A DNA stretch of 64,000 nucleotides from Paludibacteraceae bacterium (lineage in GTDB: Bacteria > Bacteroidota > Bacteroidia > Bacteroidales > Paludibacteraceae): contig JAKSKW010000005.1 in assembly GCA_024401495.1 (NCBI GenBank), forward strand, positions 1-64,000, given 5' to 3'. The position numbers were made by a program, and so were the translations under genes. Below, in pieces: positions 31,060 through 39,815 of the stretch (position 1 is its first letter; each line of letters begins with the position of its first letter). The notes beneath the pieces were generated by a model. The model ran no database searches, was not told the DNA's origin, and saw nothing but the letters and a program-made list of their open reading frames with translations.

Positions 31060-34026
31060 TTATTTTTTAACGATCAATCTGAATGTATCGCTTGACGACT
31101 CTGAATTTACAACCACTGTGTAGATTCCGTTGGCAAGACTTGCGATGTTGATGCCGTTTGCTGCGACCTCAGCGTCGATATTCTTGACCATGACGATCTT
31201 GCCGTCTACACTTGTGATCTCAACAGATACATTCTGGTCTCCGTTAAGCATCTCAACATACAACACGTCTGTTGCAGGGTTTGGATACAACTTGCATCCT
31301 GCCTCGGCAGCAGCGTTGATAGTGTGTGTTGCTGCATCCTTGTCGTATGTTCCGTGAACCATTGCTCTTGCACAACCAGAACCAGCCTGAATCTGCCAGT
31401 CGGCCATTGCTGGGAATGGTTTGTCTGCAGCCTGACCCTTGTCTGCTCCAGTGAATGTGATCACGTCGCCATTATTTGCGAATGTGCTGTAGTCTTTACC
31501 ATTTGGATAGAATGGGATAGAACCGTTTGCTGGTTTAGCTGACAAACCATATTCACCCTTCTCAGTAATCTCAATTGGATTGCTCAACTTGACTGTGTAC
31601 CAGCCTGCGTTCTGCAAATCAACAGCGTCTGAGTCGAATGTCGACTTCTTGCCGTTGTGGTTGAGTGTGAATGTGATTGCCTGGCTTCCCTTAGTGTAAA
31701 CCGATGATACATAGACTGACACTCCTGTGATCATGAATGGCTTGTTGGCTGTGAACAATGCCTGTGTCTCACCCCAATCCTGAGTTGTCAAAGATGCAAC
31801 ATCCTTCTGTGCTGGACCTGCTACGAAAGCACTGCTTCCTGCGTTCTGCACGTAGACGTCGATATCCTTGCTGATTGTAGTGGTGTATGTGCTACCTGAA
31901 CCAAGTAGGTTTCCTCCCTCTGCCTTGTCATACCACTCGTAGTCGCCATCTCCGTTGACCTTGAATGTGATCTTTCCTTGACCACCTGACTTGGCGTCTG
32001 CCACAACAGGAAGTTTAGATGTGATCTCCGATTCAACTGTCTTGTTGCCACATCCAGGAACAGAGATCTTACACTCGTAAGTTCCTGCCTTAGTAGCAGT
32101 ATATGTTGCTGATGTCGCTCCGGCAATTGGATTGCCATCGACGCTCCACTGATAAGTTGCTCCCTTGGCGTCGATTGTTGCGTCCAATGCCATTGTTGCT
32201 GGATTACACAACTCTCCGCTCTCAAGTTTAACTTCTGGTAGTTCGCCTGAGATTGTCACCTTACCTGAAGTCTCCCATTCACCTGCTGAATCCACTACAC
32301 ACTCGTAAACACCAGCCTCTTTGACCTCGTAAGTAGATGACTTAGTGTCGGATACCAACTGTGTGCCGTCTTTCTTCCAAGTGAATTTCTTCTTGCCGTC
32401 GGCAGAAATCTTACTGTCAAGAATGATTGAACTCTCACCACAGATTGAACGCTCCGAACCAAGATCTGGAGTAGGGTGGCCAAACTTGTTTGGTCCTACT
32501 GGATTAAGGATTGAGTTGATATATCCTAGCGACGCTACAAGTCCTGCGTTGTAGTCGATACCACCTTCTGAGAATGTGTACTCTTTCTCAGAGTCAGTGT
32601 ATGCACCGTCGTTGATAGATCCACCCACCATGTATCCAAACTGCATGAACTTCTCCTGAGTTGTCAAGTTAGCCTCTGAATCATTGTCAAGACCGTAGAA
32701 ATTACGGTGGTGAGGGAAGTGAGGATAATTCTGTCCGAATCCTACGATGTAAGAGAATTTCTTACCGTTGCTACCCATGATATACTCGATGGAAGCAAGT
32801 GCGTATGGATTCAATGTTGTTGTGTTTCCTTTCACCTTCTCGTTAAGAGCGTAGACGAAAGCCTGGTTGGCAGGGAAACGAAGAATACCCCAACCACCGT
32901 TCTGCTTGTTCAAGAAATATCCGCTTGATGGCTTATACAAGTCGCAGAAGAACTGCAATGCAGTCTTGGCATTTGCGTTATTGTCGTACATTGCCATCAA
33001 GTAGCAAGCCAAATCCTCTGTGTTGTTGTAGTTAAGAGAATAGTTGTGGTTGAATGTCTTCTCCGACGCCATGAAAGCAGCGTACTGTCTTGCTGTCTCC
33101 AAATATGTCTTGTCGTTAGTCGCACGGTAAAGCTCCATCGCAATACATACGATATCCGACTCGTATTTAGGTTTTGCAGGGTAGAAATCACTACCAGTGT
33201 TACCCATTGCAGTTCCCATCACATATTCGTAAGCGACCTTTGCCTTCTCCAAACACTTGTCGGCATAGTCTGAATCGTATGGACGATAAACACGGCTCAT
33301 GACAGCAAGTGTAGCTCCACAGAAAGATGTCATTGAAGTAGTCTTTCCTGTTGCTTTCCATACCTTACGTGAACCCTCAGCCTCACCTCCATTTGAATTT
33401 GACAGTGTAGCTTTCACTGATGAAGTACACCATACTGCGTGGTCGGCATTACCGTCGCCCACCTGATAATAGAATGTGCTCTTGTCGCGCACACACTTCA
33501 TGAAGAAGTCTGTAGCGTATTTAAGCTCGTCGAGGATATCTGGAATGCCGTTTGGCTTACCCTTCTTTCCTTCCCAAGTATAGTCGCTTGCTCCGATGTA
33601 ACCCTCGTAATTCTGAGAGTAGAAATCATCGTAACCGTTAGGGAATTCAGAGTATCCCAACGCAAGCATATAAGCAGAGTAGAACTCTGTCTGTCCAAAC
33701 TTCACGTTATCACCACAGTCTACCCAACCTCCAGTCAAATCGTATGAACCGTCGGCATCTTTAACGAAGTCCTGACCTTTAACGAAAGCCTTAAGGTTTG
33801 CTCCTGTTGTACCTGTTGTCTTTGTTGGTTCGTGTTCGGCGATAAGCCAGTTGTGACCATTACCTGAACGCTGAGCACCGTAGAAACGGCCAGTCATCCA
33901 AAGAGCCTTTTGATACTGCTCTTTGTCGAATACAGGTTTGCCTTGTGCAAATGTTGCACTTGCTGAAGCTAATGCCAATGCTGCGACTGTAGCCTTCACA
34001 GCAATAGATGAGTATATTTTCTTCAT
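31060..34026 (-). CDS. Secreted GH9 endoglucanase with type IX sorting domain
   Basis: A 988-residue cellulase. Signal peptide to about residue 27. Residues about 30-515 form the GH9 (alpha/alpha)6 domain: DLTGGWVDCGDNVKFGQTE with the catalytic/nucleophilic Asp pair near residue 100, the GDG..DHAVW region, PHFPHHRN near residue 441 and the C-terminal SINDGAYTDSEKEY and SEGGIDYNAGLVASLGYI, which contains the catalytic Glu near 489. There follow Ig-like modules (about 525-700), a beta module and a type IX sorting domain (KLYPNPATDVLYVE to DTFRLIVKK). It hydrolyses beta-1,4-glucan (cellulose, beta-glucan). No CBM or SusCD genes are nearby. Confidence 0.93.
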   Translation of the reverse strand: MKKIYSSIAVKATVAALALASASATFAQGKPVFDKEQYQKALWMTGRFYGAQRSGNGHNWLIAEHEPTKTTGTTGANLKAFVKGQDFVKDADGSYDLTGGWVDCGDNVKFGQTEFYSAYMLALGYSEFPNGYDDFYSQNYEGYIGASDYTWEGKKGKPNGIPDILDELKYATDFFMKCVRDKSTFYYQVGDGNADHAVWCTSSVKATLSNSNGGEAEGSRKVWKATGKTTSMTSFCGATLAVMSRVYRPYDSDYADKCLEKAKVAYEYVMGTAMGNTGSDFYPAKPKYESDIVCIAMELYRATNDKTYLETARQYAAFMASEKTFNHNYSLNYNNTEDLACYLMAMYDNNANAKTALQFFCDLYKPSSGYFLNKQNGGWGILRFPANQAFVYALNEKVKGNTTTLNPYALASIEYIMGSNGKKFSYIVGFGQNYPHFPHHRNFYGLDNDSEANLTTQEKFMQFGYMVGGSINDGAYTDSEKEYTFSEGGIDYNAGLVASLGYINSILNPVGPNKFGHPTPDLGSERSICGESSIILDSKISADGKKKFTWKKDGTQLVSDTKSSTYEVKEAGVYECVVDSAGEWETSGKVTISGELPEVKLESGELCNPATMALDATIDAKGATYQWSVDGNPIAGATSATYTATKAGTYECKISVPGCGNKTVESEITSKLPVVADAKSGGQGKITFKVNGDGDYEWYDKAEGGNLLGSGSTYTTTISKDIDVYVQNAGSSAFVAGPAQKDVASLTTQDWGETQALFTANKPFMITGVSVYVSSVYTKGSQAITFTLNHNGKKSTFDSDAVDLQNAGWYTVKLSNPIEITEKGEYGLSAKPANGSIPFYPNGKDYSTFANNGDVITFTGADKGQAADKPFPAMADWQIQAGSGCARAMVHGTYDKDAATHTINAAAEAGCKLYPNPATDVLYVEMLNGDQNVSVEITSVDGKIVMVKNIDAEVAANGINIASLANGIYTVVVNSESSSDTFRLIVKK

Positions 34027-34085
34027 AAGCTATCCCTATTAAATTGTTATACCCTAGTTAGTTATAGTGTTTATGTATATTTGTT

Positions 34086-34145
34086 GTAGAGACGGGGCAC
34101 GCCCCGTCTTGCATATTTCAAAGACGGGGCATGCCCCGTCTCTAC
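34086..34145. repeat. Bipartite GC-rich palindromic element between GH9 and rpiB
   Basis: GTAGAGACGGGGCACGCCCC at the left end, GGGGCATGCCCCGTCTCTAC at the right and about 15 bp of GCATATTTCA-type linker between. It is the intergenic counterpart of the element inside mnmE at 18316-18382. Because it ends just before the rpiB stop on the minus strand it could form a strong transcription terminator, but its recurrence argues for a REP-like repeat. Confidence 0.85.
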
Positions 34146-34149
34146 TTTT

Positions 34150-34599
34150 TTATTTTACAGCGATTTTAGCGACACGTTTTTCGTGACGACCGCCTTCGAA
34201 GTCTGTTGTAAGGAAAATCTTAGCAATCTCCAAAGCCTTCTCCTTGCTGATGAAACGAGCAGGCAAACCAACGATGTTGGCGTTGTTGTGCTGACGAGCA
34301 AGCGACGCGATCTCAGTCTCCCAAGAAAGTGCGCATCTCACACCCTGGTGCTTGTTGCAAGTCATAGAGATACCGTTTGCACTACCACAGATTGCGATAC
34401 CAAGGTCAACCTCTCCCTTCTCAACCGACTCAGCAAGAGGGTGAGCGTAGTCAGGATAGTCGCAGCTATCGTTAGTGTCAGTACCGAAATTTCTGATTTC
34501 AGCAACAAGTGGAGCCAACTGCTCTACCAAGTACTTCTTCAAATCAGTACCAGCGTGGTCGTTAGCAATACCTATCTTTAATTCTCCTAAAGCCTTCAT
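34150..34599 (-). CDS. rpiB: Ribose-5-phosphate isomerase B
   Basis: Interconverts ribulose-5-phosphate and ribose-5-phosphate in the pentose phosphate pathway. The 149-residue protein shows the RpiB/LacAB family hallmarks: GIANDHAG near the N-terminus, YPDYAHPLAESV, and the catalytic-Cys loop ICGSANGISMTCNKHQGVRCA. Complete. Single gene followed by the palindromic element at 34086. Confidence 0.95.
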   Translation of the reverse strand: MKALGELKIGIANDHAGTDLKKYLVEQLAPLVAEIRNFGTDTNDSCDYPDYAHPLAESVEKGEVDLGIAICGSANGISMTCNKHQGVRCALSWETEIASLARQHNNANIVGLPARFISKEKALEIAKIFLTTDFEGGRHEKRVAKIAVK

Positions 34600-34637
34600 G
34601 TCCTTTATATTTTAATTTGTTTATGCGTTTTTACCAA

Positions 34638-34759
34638 ATTATATAGCAGTTGCCCAAAATGAGGATTGTTAAGGGTGGAACGCCCTAACCTCTCCAACCA
34701 ACGCGAGTCCGTAGGACGAGCGTATAAAAATATGAGTGTTCGGACAACACGGTTATAAT
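34638..34759. mobile_element. MITE-like element, copy C
   Basis: About 122 bp with terminal inverted repeats ATTATATAGCAGTTG / the complement ending ACGGTTATAAT. Contains GAGGATTGTTAAGGG, the hairpin GCGAGTCCGTAGGACGAGCG and CAACACGG. It takes up most of the 364-bp gap between rpiB and the Rpn-like gene. Confidence 0.75.
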
Positions 34760-34892
34760 TACCAATTATAAATCACAAATATAGATATCAAAATTTAGTT
34801 TAGCAAATATAAGGTGTGATTTTTGGAATTTAACTATTTGCTGAATAAAAAATAAACCAGTAAAATCACACTTCTTCTTTGGAAAAAATCAC

Positions 34893-34900
34893 TAAATTTG
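34893..34900 (+). promoter_or_regulatory. Predicted -7 element for the Rpn-like gene (TAAATTTG)
   Basis: Plus-strand TAAATTTG 63 bp upstream of the ATG at 34964. Confidence 0.45.
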
Positions 34901-34963
34901 CATTGATAAAATGTTTAGTCAATTTGATTAGACACAGTACTAACAAAAAACAGCACAAAAATC

Positions 34964-35806
34964 ATGGCAAAATTTATTGATTTGCGATGCGATTTCGGGT
35001 TTAAGTATTGTATGTCGGACCCGATAATCATGAGGTCTTTTCTAAATGCAATTTTAGATGGAGACGAGGAGACAATCACTGATGTATCATTTGAAAATGT
35101 GGAGATGACTCGGGAAACAGAAGATCAACGAGGTGTAATCTTTGATTTGCTCTGCACAACCGACAAGGGAGATACTATTTTGATTGAAATGCAGAATTCC
35201 AATCAAAAGTTCTTCAAAACACGTGCGAACTTCTACACATACAATCTTTTACGTAAAAAGATAGAGCGAGGTCATGTATGGAAGAAAATGAAGCATGACA
35301 TATCAAAGATTATTGGCATCTTTATTATGGGAGAAGGACTAAATGGTCTTGACAAAGTGATTACGCGAACCGCAGAGTGTGATTTGGACACAGGCGGAGA
35401 ATTTTGGGACAGACATCGAAAATATTTTATATCTTTGCCAAAGTTTACATTAGATGTCAACAACATGACAACCAAAGACATTTGGATTGATTTTCTCAAA
35501 AACTTAGGAAGTATGGACAGAATTCACCCATCAGTATACAAGCGAGCAGACGAGGGTTTACTTAGATTGCTCAAAAAAGCTAACATAGCGGCTCTATCAG
35601 ACGATGAGATTAACTACTACGAAGCTAGTATGAAACGTTTGGAGGACGAAATCGACATGGAAGAGCATGGTTTTGAGAGGGGTGTCGAAGAGGGAAAGCA
35701 CAACGAGTCACTCCGAATTGCCACAGATATGAAGAAAAAAGGTTTTGACTTTGCCTTAATCCATGAGTTGACGAATGTTTCTCTGGATGTGATTGAAAAA
35801 CTATAG
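34964..35806 (+). CDS. Rpn/PDDEXK_2-family nuclease
   Basis: A 280-residue protein of the recombination-promoting nuclease (Rpn, PD-(D/E)XK family 2) group. N-terminal DFGFKYCMSDPIIMRSFLNA is diagnostic, followed by the nuclease core: FDLLCTTDKGDTILIEMQNSNQ (D...E-x-Q variant of the catalytic motif). The C-terminal part is helical and Lys/Glu-rich and ends in ALIHELTNVSLDVIEKL. Rpn proteins were first viewed as transposases but act as DNA endonucleases in recombination or defence. Monocistronic, followed by a strong terminator. Confidence 0.88.
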   Translation: MAKFIDLRCDFGFKYCMSDPIIMRSFLNAILDGDEETITDVSFENVEMTRETEDQRGVIFDLLCTTDKGDTILIEMQNSNQKFFKTRANFYTYNLLRKKIERGHVWKKMKHDISKIIGIFIMGEGLNGLDKVITRTAECDLDTGGEFWDRHRKYFISLPKFTLDVNNMTTKDIWIDFLKNLGSMDRIHPSVYKRADEGLLRLLKKANIAALSDDEINYYEASMKRLEDEIDMEEHGFERGVEEGKHNESLRIATDMKKKGFDFALIHELTNVSLDVIEKL

Positions 35807-35833
35807 GTTAAGGTCTTGTCTTTGCAATAAAAA

Positions 35834-35879
35834 AATCATTCCACGGTTTGAAAATATAAATCAAACCGTGGAATGTTTT
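35834..35879 (+). terminator. Strong terminator between Rpn-like gene and tex
   Basis: A 15-bp stem (CATTCCACGGTTTGA paired with TCAAACCGTGGAATG) closed by an AAATATAAA loop, flanked by an A-run on the left and a T-run on the right. It can work in both directions, serving the convergent Rpn-like and tex genes. Confidence 0.85.
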
Positions 35880-35896
35880 TTATAAAACGTTTATCG

Positions 35897-38044
35897 TTAT
35901 TTCTCCAACGCCAACGCGACTCTGTTCAATTTCATATCCACTTCTTTCACGATCACGTTCAATCGCTGGCCTACGGATATTATTGTCTGCAGGTCGACGT
36001 TGCGCTGTCGTGTGAATTCTGAGACGTGCACCAATCCGTCTCTGTGGACTCCGATGTTGACGAAGGCTCCAAAGTTGGTGATGTTGGTGACGATTCCTTC
36101 CAATCGCATTCCGATCTGCAGATCCGACACCTCTTTCACGTCTTTCCTGAATGCCAACGGTTTGATCTTCTCTCTTACGTCTCTGCCTGGCTTATCAAGC
36201 TCTTTCATAATGTCTTGCAATGTAGGCAAACCGATCTTCGCGTCGACGTATTTGTTCAAATCAATGGATTCTCTCACCTGTTTGTTGGCGATCAGTTCCT
36301 CCACCGTCACTTTATAATCTTTTGCCATTTTCTTCACCACGGCGTAGCTCTCTGGATGGACGGCTGTGTTGTCGAGTGGATTTTTCTGCCCGCGTATACG
36401 CAAGAATCCCGCACACTGCTCGAAGGCTTTGGTGCCAAGTTTCGGCACTTTCTTTAATTCGTCTCTCGATGTGAATGCTCCGTTCTCATCTCTGTATGCG
36501 ATGATGTTCTCCGCAAGTTTCGGGCCGACGCCGGAAACGTATGTCAACAGATGTTTGCTGGCTGTGTTAAGATTGACTCCAACGTGGTTCACCGCGCTCT
36601 CCACAACACGGTCGAGCGATTCTTTCAGCATCTTCTGGTCGACGTCGTGCTGATACTGGCCGACGCCGATGCTCTTTGGATCAATCTTGACAAGTTCTGC
36701 CAACGGATCTTGCAACCGTCGTCCGATAGAAACGGCTCCACGCACGGTGATATCATAATCCGGAAACTCTTCACGCGCGACTTCGCTGGCTGAGTAGATG
36801 CTGGCTCCGCTCTCATTGACAATATATACTTCCACTTCGTTGAGGCGGGCATCCGACAACGCTTTCTCCACAGCCTCTTGAGTCTCACGGCTCGCTGTAC
36901 CGTCGCCAATAGCGATCGCTCCACATTTGTATTTCTTTATCAATGCCACCATTTTCTCCTGCTCTTTCGGAAGCTCCGCACCTCCACGTGAAAGGAATAA
37001 AACGGTATGGTTTAGCAACTTGCCTTGTGAATCCAAACAAACGACCTTGCATCCTGTGCGGAAACCAGGGTCGATGGCGAGCACAGCCACCTCTCCCAAT
37101 GGCGACGCAAGCAATACCTGCTTAACGTTTTTCGCAAAGACGTCGATTGCCTCCTCGTCGGCTTTGGTTTTGCTGGAATCTGCAAACTCAGTTTCGATCG
37201 CAGGACGAGCATAATCTTTGTAAGCCGATTTCACCGCTGATTTCACGAGTGATGAACTGTCGGAATTGCCATGCACGAAAAGTCCGCTGATATTATCCAT
37301 ACACCAGTCGTCATCACATTTGAGCGACACTTTCAGCATACCCTCTTTCTCTCCACGTCGCATTGCAAGCAGACGGTGCGACGGCACTTTTGAAAGTGGT
37401 TCCGAATGGGCGAAATATGTCTGATACTGTCCTGCCTCATCCTCTTTCTTCTTCACCACCTCACTCTGGACGATGCCGTTGCGACGGTAGGAACTACGGA
37501 TGCGTGAACGTGTGCGCTGGTCTTCGCTGATCCACTCAGTGATGATGTCCAAAGCACCTTGCACAGCCTCGTCGGCAGAGATATCGATACGGTTCTTTCG
37601 GCAGTAATCGTCGGCTATATCTTCCCCGTCGGAACGGGAATTTTGCGACATGATCATCTTTGCCAGACCTTCAAGTCCGAGCAGACGCGCCTTCTCCGCT
37701 TTCGTGCGTTTCTTAGGCTTATAAGGAAGATAGATATCCTCCAATTCCGAAAGCGACGTCGCTTTTTCCAACGATTTTTGAAGTTCAGGAGTAAGTTTGC
37801 CCTGTTCCTCAATACTCTTTATGATAGCGCTGCGACGTTCGTCCACAGCGATGATCTGATTCTGTAGTTTAATGATGCTCTCCACCGTTGTCTCATCCAT
37901 ACCGCCTGTCATCTCCTTACGGTAGCGGCAGATGAAGGGAATGGTGCATTTGTCGGCAAGAAGGGAAAGCACGTTAGCCACTTTGTCTTTAGGCAAAGAG
38001 AGTGCCGACGCAATTGATGCTGCTATATCTTTGATGTCTGTCAT
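35897..38044 (-). CDS. tex: Tex-family RNA-binding transcription accessory protein
   Basis: A 715-residue protein with Tex layout: N-terminal helical region, YqgF-like nuclease-fold domain (LAIDPGFRTGCKVVCLDSQG, near residue 330), helix-hairpin-helix segment (GVGPKLAENIIAYRDENGAF) and a C-terminal S1 RNA-binding domain (GMRLEGIVTNITNFGAFVNI). Tex proteins bind nucleic acid and influence transcription and virulence gene expression. Complete and typical of the family. Monocistronic. Confidence 0.93.
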   Translation of the reverse strand: MTDIKDIAASIASALSLPKDKVANVLSLLADKCTIPFICRYRKEMTGGMDETTVESIIKLQNQIIAVDERRSAIIKSIEEQGKLTPELQKSLEKATSLSELEDIYLPYKPKKRTKAEKARLLGLEGLAKMIMSQNSRSDGEDIADDYCRKNRIDISADEAVQGALDIITEWISEDQRTRSRIRSSYRRNGIVQSEVVKKKEDEAGQYQTYFAHSEPLSKVPSHRLLAMRRGEKEGMLKVSLKCDDDWCMDNISGLFVHGNSDSSSLVKSAVKSAYKDYARPAIETEFADSSKTKADEEAIDVFAKNVKQVLLASPLGEVAVLAIDPGFRTGCKVVCLDSQGKLLNHTVLFLSRGGAELPKEQEKMVALIKKYKCGAIAIGDGTASRETQEAVEKALSDARLNEVEVYIVNESGASIYSASEVAREEFPDYDITVRGAVSIGRRLQDPLAELVKIDPKSIGVGQYQHDVDQKMLKESLDRVVESAVNHVGVNLNTASKHLLTYVSGVGPKLAENIIAYRDENGAFTSRDELKKVPKLGTKAFEQCAGFLRIRGQKNPLDNTAVHPESYAVVKKMAKDYKVTVEELIANKQVRESIDLNKYVDAKIGLPTLQDIMKELDKPGRDVREKIKPLAFRKDVKEVSDLQIGMRLEGIVTNITNFGAFVNIGVHRDGLVHVSEFTRQRNVDLQTIISVGQRLNVIVKEVDMKLNRVALALEK

Positions 38045-38056
38045 TATTGTCTTGTG

Positions 38057-38783
38057 TTACTTTTCGTTTAATTTACTTTCAATTTCCTCTATTGTTGGAA
38101 TTAAGCCTTCCACTTTTGTAGGATATAATTGTTCAAGTTCGTAAGCTGAAATGCCAATAGGCTGATTACTGCCTTCCAAAGCGTATTGAGCAAGTGTATT
38201 GTCTTTTGACTTGCATACTAGTAACCCGATTGTTGGAGAAATTAGTAAGTGCTTTTCCTTCTCGTTCGTAAAGATCTGAGTCAAGAAAATTTAACAACAT
38301 GGAACGACTCCATCCAAATTCAATGGTTTTCTTAACATAGAACAATGCTTTGTCTTGTTGATTCTTAAATTTGTCAATCAACAATTTATGGTGCCCCCAT
38401 GGGATAAGAAAAATATTAACTGGAAAATGCTCCCCAAGTTGGGGAGTAATTATGGTGGAGGATTGATTTTGCTCCCCAAGTTGGGGAGTAATTGTTTTAC
38501 TATACAATAGATAGAAATTCTTCATGTATAAAAGATTGGTCTGAGAAAAACCATCCACATCAGGTAGCTCTCTTCTTAAATCCTCACTCAAGTTCTTGAA
38601 AAAATGTGCACCCCATCTACTTTCTGCTTTTGTTTCGACAATTTCTCTTCCTAAATGCCAATAGAATTCCAACATTTCAGAATTAACTTTCACAGCCGCT
38701 TTGATTTGGCTTTGACGATAGCGTTTTGCCAAATCTTTTACCCATTGTGTGTAACAAGAATCTGTTATCGTAATCTGTTTCAT
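38057..38783 (-). pseudogene. DUF1016/YhcG-type nuclease gene with internal deletion and frameshift
   Basis: The 5' part (38783 down to about 38235) encodes the DUF1016_N region in good condition (YWHLGREIVE, GFSQTNLLYMKNFYLLY, ENSRSMLLNF-like segment before SDLYEREGKALTNF). The family's C-terminal end (LLISPTIGLLVCKSKDNTLAQYAL to EEIESKLN) continues in another frame, ending at 38057. About 130 residues that should carry the PD-(D/E)XK nuclease core are missing at the junction near 38240, so the protein cannot be active. Family members are defence-associated nucleases. A tandem palindromic insertion (38430-38488) lies in the 5' part. Confidence 0.85.
38430..38488. repeat. Twin palindrome CTCCCCAAGTTGGGGAG inside the DUF1016 gene
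   Basis: CTCCCCAAGTTGGGGAG occurs at 38430-38446 and again at 38472-38488, with flanking TAAT. In the protein it appears as ITPQLGE twice. It is a local in-frame duplication of a 17-bp palindrome, different from the GTAGAGACGGGG family. Confidence 0.8.
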
Positions 38784-38807
38784 AAATTTTGTATTTACTA
38801 TTCCTAA

Positions 38808-39392
38808 TTATTTATGTATATAAATATCGTGGTCTCCTAAATCGTACTGATAATATCGGTCTCCGGATTTGATACAATCCAATTGGAAATATGTGCGGAT
38901 ATAACCGTCGTATGGAGTGATTGACACTTTCCATACCTGACCTTTCTCTGAGATGTCGGCATTATTTCTCTTGGAGTCAATCTCTGTGTTGGGAAGAGCG
39001 ATATGCCATTCCGACATGTTTTCTCGTCCCCACCTGCCAAGTGGATCCCAGTTGTTGCCCCAACTTGTGCTCCAGAATAATGGAAGCTCAATATTGGTGC
39101 TGAGTTCCTGCGACTGATTCTTAAGATCTTTTGTCAGTAGAGCGATATCCCCGTCGACGTCGGATGATTTATACCATAGCTCGAAACCGAAGTCGGTATC
39201 TACTAATCCGTCTGGCTTTTTCACTGGCTCCATTGTGTGGGTAGGGTGGAACACAAAACCAGTGGAGTCTTTTATTTGTTCGATTTTCTTATTGTACATC
39301 TTTTTATTCACCGAGCAACTTGATGATAGCGCGATGAATCCCAAAAACAGGATTTTGAAAAATATCAAATTGATTACTGAACTGTTTTGCAT
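38808..39392 (-). CDS. Hypothetical lipoprotein
   Basis: A 194-residue protein with a lipoprotein signal (hydrophobic FFKILFLGFIALSSSC, lipobox Cys near residue 26). The mature part is acidic and aromatic-rich (DFGFELWYKSSDVDGDIALL, FWSTSWGNNWDPLGRWG) without a recognised domain. Predicted outer or inner membrane lipoprotein. Its neighbour downstream on the same strand is the broken DUF1016 gene, and no functional link is obvious. Confidence 0.7.
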   Translation of the reverse strand: MQNSSVINLIFFKILFLGFIALSSSCSVNKKMYNKKIEQIKDSTGFVFHPTHTMEPVKKPDGLVDTDFGFELWYKSSDVDGDIALLTKDLKNQSQELSTNIELPLFWSTSWGNNWDPLGRWGRENMSEWHIALPNTEIDSKRNNADISEKGQVWKVSITPYDGYIRTYFQLDCIKSGDRYYQYDLGDHDIYIHK

Positions 39393-39815
39393 GTCTTGTC
39401 TTTGTTAAAACGGACGCAATTTACAAAAAAGAAAGATATTTAAGTTCGTATATGTTATTAATGTGAATAACAAAACAGAAAACAGCGTTTTAATAAAATA
39501 TTTCACGCTTGGAAAAACCACAAACTCGTTTGTTCTGGAAAACTCCCAAACGGGGAAAACATTAACGTCTGAAAACCCGTCCCAAAGTTTTCTTACGTTT
39601 TTGTTTTCCGAGTTCGGTGTTTTCAAGACATATTGATGTCTGTTTTCCAGTGCCCACAACGAAGTTGATTATTATTGGGCACGTTTTCTGTTCGAAAAAC
39701 ACTTGCGTCTTTATTGTTCCCCCGAATAATTGGTAATGTTTGCCAAAATTCGGGTATTAATGAAACCTAATTATTTTTTGTATCTTTGCAAAGGTTTAAT
39801 TCATATTAAAATATA
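39393..39815. promoter_or_regulatory. 423-bp intergenic region with clustered GAAAAC/GTTTTC motifs
   Basis: GAAAA words face right at 39512, 39538, 39555 and 39571, then GTTTTC words at 39587, 39603, 39619, 39642 and 39683. Several spacings are 16-17 bp. An open frame of 84 codons over the region is judged spurious because it follows the motif pattern. A -7 element for the DUF362 gene is at 39781-39788. Confidence 0.5.
39781..39788 (+). promoter_or_regulatory. Predicted -7 element of the DUF362-TonB receptor operon (TATCTTTG)
   Basis: Plus-strand TATCTTTG 27 bp before the DUF362 ATG at 39816. Confidence 0.5.

Noticed and set aside
39405..39659. 84-codon open frame on the minus strand
   Set aside because: Coincides with clustered GAAAAC/GTTTTC motifs, has no domain and no signal peptide at the right end; judged non-coding.
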